A stretch of DNA of 64,000 nt, taken from contig OY744461.1 of NCBI GenBank assembly GCA_963556145.1, positions 8,008,891 to 8,072,890 on the forward strand, read 5' to 3'. Positions 56,669 to 64,000 of this stretch are shown here, piece by piece. The translations under genes were made by a program, and so were the position numbers. This DNA comes from Hygrocybe punicea. Lineage: Eukaryota; Basidiomycota; Agaricomycetes; Agaricales; Hygrophoraceae. How positions within the stretch are numbered: the first letter of the stretch is position 1; the number at the start of each line of letters is the position of its first letter. Under the pieces are notes generated by a model. The model saw nothing but the letters and a program-made list of their open reading frames with translations, was not told where the DNA came from and searched no databases.

Positions 56669-59600
56669 TTAATCGTCGTCAGGTGAGGAGTCTATAGAGG
56701 GCGGGTACGTCGGATCATCAAGATCGTTTGAATCGGTATCGTCGGCATCGGGGTATTGTAAGAAGTCGTCCAACGGTATCGATATTTTTGAGCGGGCGTG
56801 GTAGGGTACGACTCGGAAAGCGGCAAATCGAGATTTAGAAACCGCACCGTCGAGTTCGGCGAGTATGTAGGATCCGCCTTCTGTTTTCCTGACGACAACC
56901 ATGGGTCCAAAGTACCGCGGTTTTGCTTTACGATCGAGAGACATTTCGATACGTGAATTTCGGACGAGAACGAGGTTACCGGGTTCGAAGTCGTAAACTT
57001 TGATCGTGTTGGCGTATTTCTGCTCGAATTGCCGGGCGGACGCGAGCCGAGATTTGGTAAGCTTTTCTTTGACCCGATCGAGGTCGGCTTCTCGTTTACG
57101 AAGTTGTCGGGCGCGGATGACTATGAGGTCGGTCGTAGACATCGTATCTTGCGTCGGAACCATGTACGTAGCTTCGGCAAAATCGAATGGAAAAAGCGGT
57201 TCTACTCCGTGTGCGATGTAGTAGGACGAGTATCCGAGGCTTTTGTGTGTCGTGACCCGTTCGGCCCAAAATACGGAGTGGGTTACGGTGTGCCATTTCT
57301 TTTCATCTCCGTCACAACTTTTCATAATGGCCTCCCGGACATCTAGGTGGCGACGCTCAACGGGTCCGTTCGCTTGTGAGTTATAGGGCGAAATGCGGAT
57401 GTGGCGGATACCGTAGCGGGAGGCGAGATAGTCGAGCGCTTCTACGAACGGCTTGCTGTTGTCGGTGACGATTTCTTCGAGAGCGCCCCAACGGCATAAG
57501 ATGTCTTCGAACAAGAACGTGCCGATGGTGGAGCCGGTCTCGCGGCGTAACATGCGGAACTCAGGGTAGGCGGACAGGGAGCAACGGGCTTGGACGATGT
57601 ATCGATAGCCGCCGGATCGTGGCATAAACATTGTGTCGACATACGCTTTATGAAATAGCGAGGCCGGTGTAGCGACGGTGGGTGGAATGTGATGATAACG
57701 CATTTGCCGTACTTGGCACTGATGGCAAGACTGGACGTACCACTTAACGTCGTGGTCGAGGTGTGGCCACCAGAAATGGTCGAGTAGCCGAGCGCGGACG
57801 GAGAATATACCTTTGTGGCCGAGAGAGTCGTGAGCGTCTTTGAGTAACTGAAGCCGGCGGTCGGGCGGTATGACAAGTTTGTGTTTTCCGTGACGGTCTT
57901 TGCGCCAAAGCTTGTTATCGGTGACGAAGAATTCAAGGGCGTATCGTAAGAACAGACGGTATTCTTCGTCCGTGAAGTTCGCGGGTCGGGTTAGATCTCG
58001 TAACCAAGTCTCGACGAGGGCAAGACGAACGTCGGCCGCGCGGGCTTTATCGGATCGCGGTATGTCAGAAACGGCTTCCTGATTTGTGTAGACGAGGATG
58101 GCCGGTAATTCTTGGAGTCGGTCGGCTGTGGCACGGCAGCGGCCGCATACGGCAATCGGCTTAGACGGTATGGGGACGGGTCGGTAGTTGACGACTTCCA
58201 TAAAGAAACCGTAGGAGTGGTCGAGCCAATCGTCGGAGTCGTTGATCTCCTCGGGGTCTTCTGCAGCGCGGGGACGTCGGGAGAGTCCGTCGGGTGCACC
58301 GTGTGCGGAAGCGGGTACGTGAACGAGTCTAAAGTCAAATAAGAGCACGCCGGCTATCCATCGGTTGATCGTTGCATTGGGCTGAATGTCGGGGTTGTTG
58401 AGCATCCCTTTTATGTACTTCGCGTCGACTTCGACAGTGAGGTTGCGGACGCCGATGATGAAGATTCGGTAGGCGCGGAGGGCCCTGAAGAGGCCGTAGA
58501 GTTCGAGCTTGGACTGGGAGTATCAGGCTTCGCGTTCGTTCCACGATATTGAACCAAAGCGATTCGGATAACGTTTTCCGTCAGCGCGGATTTGCATGAG
58601 AACGAAGCCGACTCCAAGAACGGATGAATCGACGGCGAGAATCACTTCCCATTCACGCGTGTAGTCGATAGCGCGCAGCGCTGGCGACGTAATGACGGCG
58701 TTTTTGAGGTAGTCGACGGCGGTCTCTTCTTCTTCACCAAATTCGAAGGGAATACCTTTGCGGGTAAGACGGACAAGGGGTCGGGAGTGGAGTGAGAAGT
58801 CCTTGATAAAAATACGCAAGACGCCGCAGATACCGAGAAAGGCGCGAACTTCAGTGAGGTTGGTCGGCAGTGGCCAATCGCAAATCTTCTGTACTTTGGA
58901 GTCGTCGGCTACTCTTCCTTCGTATGTGCATCAGTGGCCAACAACGATGACTGAGGGTTGACACAACTCGAGTTTTTTGCTGTTGAAGGTACCGCCGACA
59001 TAGCGGAAACGCTGGATGACGTGGTTGACACCTTGGAAGTGTTCCCAAATGAAACGTCGGATTGCCGGGTTCTCGGGTATAGTCTCGTAGGTACCGTCGG
59101 GTTGCTCGTAGCGGGTTGGAGGCCCTTTAATGGGAATATCGTCCATATACGGAACGGCAAGATGAGGGATTTCGTCACGGAGGATGTACGTGGAGTCACC
59201 GTGTAGGATCTGCGGGGAATTTGTGTATCCCATAGCAATCCGCGTAAGTCGAAGCGTTCCGAGTGGAGACTGAAAGGTCATATAGTCACGAGACGAGGCG
59301 TGGACGAGGCGTTGGTCGAAAGAGACGAAGAGGTCGAAGGAAGCGTAGCAAGAGTGGCCGCCAAAGGCCTCGGCCAAGTGCTCGGTCATGGGCGGTACGG
59401 CGGGATCGCGGATAGTGACGGCATTAAGCGGCTGTAGATCATGGACGATTCGAAGAGACTTCCCATCCTTTTTCAAAACGCAGAACCAGCGGGAGCGGTA
59501 TGACGAATTCGAGGGTTCATAGGTACCGGCGTTAATTTGTCTTTGATGATGCCGATGACTTCGTTAAGGATGCCGGGTGGGATTGGGATATTGCGATGGA

Positions 59601-60348
59601 CCCACGGGTCGTGCGGTACGGTGGGAATGTGGATCGGCGGGAAGTAGTCCGTATTGAACTGGCCTTTCTCGGATTCGTTCCAGGCGAAGGCGGCTTCTTG
59701 CGTTTTGATGATATGGTGGCCGAGTTTTTCTTCCTCAGGCCAAAGGAATCCATCCGGGTTCATCGGCATCGCGTCGTGTCGTTCCTGGGTATAGCGGGTG
59801 CCGGGTGTAAAGTCGGGCGGGTGAGTCGGGAGCGTGGGTAAATCGGCTAGCGGGTCGCCGGTGATCTCGCGTATGATGCGGTATTCGTCGGGGAGAGTGG
59901 TAGAAATTGGGCGGATACGATCGGCTACCTTCTTATACTTTTTCTTGGTAACAACTCCTTTTAGGTCCCTGGTAGGGGGGGTGGTATACGAGATATAAGT
60001 AGCGTGTTCAGTAGAGGCTTTGTTACAAATATTCGAAGAAGAAATATGTGACGCAGGAGCGGAGACGGAACAAGACGAAGGAAGGGTATCGGTAGTACGT
60101 AGCTGATTTTGTACATCGGTCAACAATGAAATGTACTGGGCGGCAGTCTGAGGCTGAGACGAAGAGAAATCTAAATCGATAGAACAACATAAGTCCTCTT
60201 CTAGGGGAAACGGCAAAAGGGAAGCATTCTTCTAGGGGAAACGGCAAAAGGGAAGCATAGTTTGTGGTATAGGTGTGGTCGCTTTCGAGTGGCAGCTTCT
60301 CATCTCCTGGTGCGTCCTTTCCGAGAGGTATCTCCGGGTCCTCGACTT
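56669..60348 (-). pseudogene. Pol polyprotein of element A (RT, RNase H, integrase), broken
   Basis: RT has WFCVLKKDGKSLRIVHDLQPLN, ASFDLFVSFD and the catalytic YMDDIPI. RNase H has ILAVDSSVLGVG. The integrase zinc finger is H-H-C-C (HDSLGHKG to CHQCQVRQ). Its core acidic residues are in YVDTMFMP, IVTDNSKPF and NGPVERRH, and a GPY/F-type motif is RYFGPMVVV. No chromodomain follows. Pol follows gag by a -1 shift near a T5 run at about 60349-60353. Lesions are a 31-bp tandem duplication (60197-60258), a one-base loss in an A-run at about 59540, and TGA codons at 58931-58933 (in VVGH*CTYEG) and 58523-58525 (in NEREA*YSQSK). Both stops are consistent with Arg CGA. Confidence 0.88.
60197..60258. 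repeat. 31-bp tandem duplication in pol of element A
   Basis: Two adjacent copies of a 31-bp unit starting TCTTCTAGGGGAAACGGC. 31 is not a multiple of three, so the duplication shifts the frame. With one copy, pol is open from the gag junction to DLCCSIDLDF. Confidence 0.85.
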
Positions 60349-62604
60349 CTAAAAATCCGGCTTTCCGGTGTCGGACCGCTCTCGTCGGTTCTTTTGGTTG
60401 TGCTCGATGGTGGGCAAGGTGACGACGGCGCCGGTGTTTGGATCCGTGATCGTGACTTGTTGTTCTCCGTTTTTATAATCCTTCGTAAGAGCCTCGGAAA
60501 GCGTGAAGAACGGGCGGCCGATGAGGATCTCGTAGGGGGCGTCGTCGACGACTTGGACTTGGAGGAAAAGATCGACGTCGCCAAAAGTGAATTTTAGGTT
60601 GGCGATCCGGCCGAGGGTGTCGTTATCGCTTTTATTTGCCGACTGCATCCGCATCTTCATATTTTGGAGGCCGTAACCGAGTTTCTCCCAAATATCACGT
60701 CGCATGCCGATGATCATGGAACCGTTGTCGAGGACGCACTCGAATACGAATTTGCCATTGATGAGCGGGTAGACCGCACGGAGAGGGACTGAGTCGCGGC
60801 CGACGACGAGCGGGACGTTTTCCTGACAGTGTTGACAGGCGCGAGTGGGGATTTCGGGTGCGTGAAAATGGAAAACCTCGACGTTGTTACTTTCGGCGGT
60901 GACCTTTTTCGACGTAGTGAGGTCCTTCATGTGACGGCGGGCGTCGGACGACATGGCTAAAAGTTCTCGCTGCGAAATGCAGACTTGAGAATCGAGCGCG
61001 CGGTCGATGATGGATTTGGCGATACCGGGATCTTCGATGGGGGCTTGGTAGCGGTATTGGGGGTGCGATGCGGGAAGGTTCTGGGGAGTGCGCGGTACAA
61101 GGGCGGTCGGCTCGGTCGGCCGCGTGTTCGAAGGAGGGACTATGGTGATCGGCTGCTCGTTGATAGGTCTGGCCGTTTTCTCGGCGGGTTTCGCGGCGGG
61201 GACAGACGTGGAAGTGGTGGGCAGATTGGGAAACGTTTCTCTAGACTTGCCTTTCGTCTTTGATGGGATTTCTACACCGTCGAATCTAACCCGTTTACGA
61301 AGCCGCTGCACTTCGGCTTCCAGAACCTTAATCTGTTCGTTGTCGTCGTCGATGTCGGACGTCGTGGACTGAAAGATGTCGGCGTACTCGGTGGTGACCT
61401 CTGGTTCGTAGGTGGGTACTTCGACGGCGGAGACGAAGTTAGCTTTTACATGAGGCGGCGGGTCGCGTTGGAACGGTTCTGTGGGGTTGCGGGCAGGGGG
61501 AGCGCGGTTGCCGGGGTTCTGTGCGTGCCACGCGTCGAAGCGTTCCCTCATATTTTTGCCGACGATAGCCTTTGGAAGATACATTCCGTTAGGCAACACG
61601 ATGCGGCCGTGCTCGTTCTTGCGGCATATCCTGTCTCGAGTGTACTGCTCGCAAATAGGACAATCGCGTATACAATGGAACGGGTCGTCGCAAAAGAGGC
61701 AGTTGAAATTGGTGAAACCCTGTCCCGCGGTGGTCGGCTCAGCCCTATTTGCACACGGCTTTGGGGGGTTGTTGCGTTCGGTGAGGGCTTGCGTGAGGAT
61801 GGCGAGTTGTTGCGAAACGAGACGAAATAGGTCGGATACGTTAGGTTCGACCGGTTCCGCTTTAGGAATGACCGGGTCATAGCGAGCGGGTGGCGGGTAG
61901 CGGGTGGCGGGTTCCATTGGAGTCGAGTACCGGATGGCGGCAGGCGACGTTGACGGGAGACGAGAGACGGTGGACGGTTCGGCCGCGGTTCTGGCCAGCA
62001 AGAAGTGGGCGCAATTGTGGAAGTCCTGGAAGTCGTAAGGGTCGCTATGGAAATGGTTCGGCTTTTGGTACTGCAGACGGGTTTTGATGTCCTTTTTAAG
62101 CTCGACATGGAAGCCGTTCTCGTACGCGATGTTGCGTTCTCGGGGAGAGATTCGACCCTTGTCTAAGAGGAATCCCGAGATCCGGATGAACTCGCGGTAA
62201 TATTCGCCAAGTTCGGCGCGGGTACGGATACCGTAAGCGGTTTGGGTGTGCGTAAGACGGTCGAGATCCGCCATAGTGTACCGGTGATCGTCTTCCGTAC
62301 CCGGGTATAGCACGAGTACGCTCTTCTTGAATGCGGCATAATCGACGCCGGTCGCGCTAGGTAAACTTGCCCAAAGCTCGTAGTCGCTAAGCGACGCGTA
62401 GCGCAGACTATGCTTGATGCATCCTGCGTCGTCGAGAGCAGCATCGGCAGCAAGTATCTCGACTTCTTCGAAGAAGCGGTTTAAATTGAGCGGGTTCCCG
62501 TCGAAGGTCGGGGCCGTGGAGTGACCGCGAGCGGGCATTTGTCGTGGAGTAACATGGGGAGCGGTAACGTGGGGAGCGGTCGAAGATCCAGAGGTCGAAG
62601 TCAT
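60349..62604 (-). CDS. Gag-protease polyprotein of element A
   Basis: 751 residues. The N-terminal gag domain (APTFDGNPLNLNRFFEEV, YELWASLPSA, VLYPGTEDDHRYT, YREFIRISGFLLD) matches element B. A zinc knuckle CX2CX4HX4C (CLFCDDPFHCIRDC) lies at about residues 304-317, a leucine/arginine coiled segment at about 440, and an aspartic protease site DNGS at about 622 (VLDNGSMIIGMRR). Gag packages the RNA and protease cuts the polyprotein. The frame is intact. An upstream open region (to about 63040) with two copies of a 48-bp acidic/Ser-rich repeat may extend it or be leader. Confidence 0.85.
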   Translation of the reverse strand: MTSTSGSSTAPHVTAPHVTPRQMPARGHSTAPTFDGNPLNLNRFFEEVEILAADAALDDAGCIKHSLRYASLSDYELWASLPSATGVDYAAFKKSVLVLYPGTEDDHRYTMADLDRLTHTQTAYGIRTRAELGEYYREFIRISGFLLDKGRISPRERNIAYENGFHVELKKDIKTRLQYQKPNHFHSDPYDFQDFHNCAHFLLARTAAEPSTVSRLPSTSPAAIRYSTPMEPATRYPPPARYDPVIPKAEPVEPNVSDLFRLVSQQLAILTQALTERNNPPKPCANRAEPTTAGQGFTNFNCLFCDDPFHCIRDCPICEQYTRDRICRKNEHGRIVLPNGMYLPKAIVGKNMRERFDAWHAQNPGNRAPPARNPTEPFQRDPPPHVKANFVSAVEVPTYEPEVTTEYADIFQSTTSDIDDDNEQIKVLEAEVQRLRKRVRFDGVEIPSKTKGKSRETFPNLPTTSTSVPAAKPAEKTARPINEQPITIVPPSNTRPTEPTALVPRTPQNLPASHPQYRYQAPIEDPGIAKSIIDRALDSQVCISQRELLAMSSDARRHMKDLTTSKKVTAESNNVEVFHFHAPEIPTRACQHCQENVPLVVGRDSVPLRAVYPLINGKFVFECVLDNGSMIIGMRRDIWEKLGYGLQNMKMRMQSANKSDNDTLGRIANLKFTFGDVDLFLQVQVVDDAPYEILIGRPFFTLSEALTKDYKNGEQQVTITDPNTGAVVTLPTIEHNQKNRRERSDTGKPDF

Positions 62605-63130
62605 TGGGGGTGGAAGAAGCTGAGATGTCGATGAAGCGGTTGTCGGGTGTACGATGAGCGGGTCGGGTAACGTGGGCGATGACGGCGTGGACGAAGACGA
62701 AGACGGGGACGATGTCGATGACGGAGTTTTCGATGTCGAGAGCGAAGACGGAGACGATGACGATGACGGAGTTTTCGATGTCGAGAGCGAAGACGTGGAC
62801 GGGGGTTCTAACGAGGTCGAAGTCGGGGACGTAGGCGATGCGGGTGTCGAACTGAGATCGGATGAGTCGGGTGTAATGGTAATTATCGGTATATCGACCG
62901 ATTCGAGACTGTCGGATGAAAGATATAGGGGGGTGTTTGACCCTGAGACGAGCGGGAGATTGTTATGTCGAGCGAGGTGGTCGGGTACTAGCTGGAAGAA
63001 GTCGTCGTCAATTGTCGGGTCGAAGGCGGCTAAAGAGAGTTCTTGTTGAAGAGTTCTTCGAGGAAGTTCTCGAAGACGACGGTCAGAGGGAGGGATACGG
63101 GAAGAGGAAGCTATGGTGGTGCTAGACTAT

Positions 63131-63148
63131 TCCTCGCGGTGGGCTCCA
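63131..63148 (-). other. Primer-binding site of element A
   Basis: TGGAGCCCACCGCGAGGA, two bases inside the 5' LTR, identical to that of element B. Confidence 0.75.
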
Positions 63149-63150
63149 GA

Positions 63151-63945
63151 TGTAAAGGCGAGGTCGGGGTGGCTGCAGAATAATAATCCTAAGCCTGTGG
63201 GGTCAGCGTAGAAGTGACTAGGAATAGTCTAACAAGCTTCAGTAAGATAATAGGATATAAAAAGTAAGAAGCCGCCGAGTAAACTATTGAAATCTATCGA
63301 GACCGATCGAAGCCGACGATGCCGACGATGTTGGGTACGGCGGGTCGGGTGTCGGGTGTCGAGAAACGTAGAGATAAAGGCAGTAGAACGACGGGGAGGG
63401 CGTCGAGGAATCCGACGAGCAATGTGTGCGATGGAATTTACTGAGAGACTTAATTCTCAGAGAGAGGAAATGGGGGAACTGGTTTCTTATTTTGAGACGG
63501 CGCTTGGGCACCGTTTTTATACTACAAAGTTCTGTACCTAGATTCGGACGAGAGTCCTCAGCCGATGAGAGGAAACAAAGGAGAATAAAAATGGGGAAGT
63601 AGGAAGAGCGTTGCAAGGCGACGATGACAGGGAAAATGGGTGGAAGATATAAAAAACCGTAAAAGATGCAAAATACTTTACTATATCCCCATAAGGGAGA
63701 CGCTAGGCGTGAATAAGGCAAGTCCGATGTCGGGATCCCAGTCCGATGAGATCTATCTATGATATTTGAAGTTCCGCGAGTTTAGGAGATAGACCGACCA
63801 GGTACGTGAGCGGCCGTGCTAGTCGGTATGCATCGGGTTGCATCGGGTTACGTCGGGTTCGAGCGTAGATTGCTAGAGACGTCGGGTTCGAGCGGATTCG
63901 CTAGATATCGATGTTACGGCCTCAGAGGGTCGAGGACCCTCTACA
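63151..63945 (-). repeat. 5' LTR of element A
   Basis: 795 bp, about 99 percent identical to the 3' LTR by eye. It carries more CG to CA/TG changes than its partner. Confidence 0.9.
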
Positions 63946-64000
63946 CCGGTGGATGCGTGGGCTGGTGGACATGTGGGCCAGTGGATGCGTGGGCTGGTGG

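Larger units (their letters stand above)
54110..63945 (-). mobile_element. Full-length Ty3/Gypsy LTR retrotransposon A
   Basis: 9836 bp with 795-bp LTRs (54110-54904, 63151-63945) that differ at about eight sites, mostly CpG-type transitions. The duplication CCGG flanks it (54106-54109, 63946-63949). In minus sense it holds the 5' LTR, primer-binding site, gag-protease, RT-RNase H-integrase (Gypsy order) and 3' LTR. A spliced gene runs antisense between pol and the 3' LTR. Pol has a frameshift, a 31-bp tandem duplication and two TGA stops, so this copy is no longer autonomous. Confidence 0.92.
53761..64000. mobile_element. hAT-like element hAT-4, left end (right end outside the window)
   Basis: The start TAGTGTATTGCACAGGTAAC after GCTGCAAA fits a hAT end. 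Subterminal DNA is rich in GGGTACGGG (53800-53920). A hairpin module (CTCGCGACACCGG, GTCAATTGACAC) is at 53940-54000. Then comes a GGGCCGGTGGAC minisatellite into which element A inserted; it continues at 63946-64000. The matching right end is not in the window. Confidence 0.55.

Noticed and set aside
62654..63049. Acidic 131-codon plus-strand ORF beside the gag of element A
   Set aside because: It is the complement of the Ser/Thr/Pro-rich region upstream of the gag ATG, with a 48-bp repeat. There is no independent support.

Overview
The window looks like a repeat-rich chromosomal segment from a basidiomycete fungus, most likely a mushroom-forming Agaricomycete. The reasons are short GT-AG introns of about 50-100 nt, two multi-exon fungal sedolisins, and transposon families I recognise from mushroom genomes: Crypton-like Ndc10/GCR1_C recombinases, pogo-like transposases with a SAP domain, Ty3/Gypsy elements, and a fungal LINE with RNase H. 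All family names are from memory; no search was run. The only host genes I can support are two divergently transcribed S53 sedolisin proteases (9622-12106 minus, 13152-15685 plus). They share ten-exon structures and a 1 kb intergenic region with a TATA box about 50 bp upstream of each ATG.

Layout: 1263-5279 (minus) is a decayed DDE transposase gene split by a solo LTR (2219-3833). 6432-8754 (plus) is a nearly intact pogo/Tigger-like transposase. Then come the two sedolisins. From 16248 to 48762 lies one broken Crypton-like recombinase gene (minus), spread over 32.5 kb because four elements inserted into it: a solo LTR (16438-17300), a hAT-like element (18925-33746), a solo LTR (34064-34210) and a LINE (34232-47767). 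These hosts were hit again. The hAT-like element holds a second hAT-like element (itself split by a solo LTR) and a small LTR element C. One LTR of C contains Gypsy-like element B, and B contains small LTR element D and a third hAT-like element. The LINE is split in its RNase H domain by a 7.2 kb palindromic foldback/Mutator-like element with a 9-bp target duplication. At most junctions, removing the insert plus one target duplication rejoins the interrupted reading frame exactly.

The right end (50-64 kb) holds a 440-bp MITE, an old CpG-poor hAT-like element, a Tc1/mariner-like fragment cut by another hAT-like element, and a full 9.8 kb Gypsy element A (54110-63945) with gag-protease-RT-RNaseH-integrase on the minus strand.

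Points of most interest: (1) elements A and B both carry, on the strand opposite gag, an intron-containing gene for a coiled-coil protein with a Zn2Cys6-type cysteine pattern. (2) Six LTR insertions (A, B, C, D and two solo LTRs) have 4-bp target duplications, and every one has CG at its centre (NCGN). (3) The two long copia-like solo LTRs both preserve a small single-pass membrane ORF with a coding-type substitution pattern, followed in frame by a conserved TGA-CAA-TTG and further conserved ORF. (4) Five otherwise different hAT-like elements share an internal hairpin module. (5) Premature stops in unrelated transposon genes are almost all readable as CGA to TGA.
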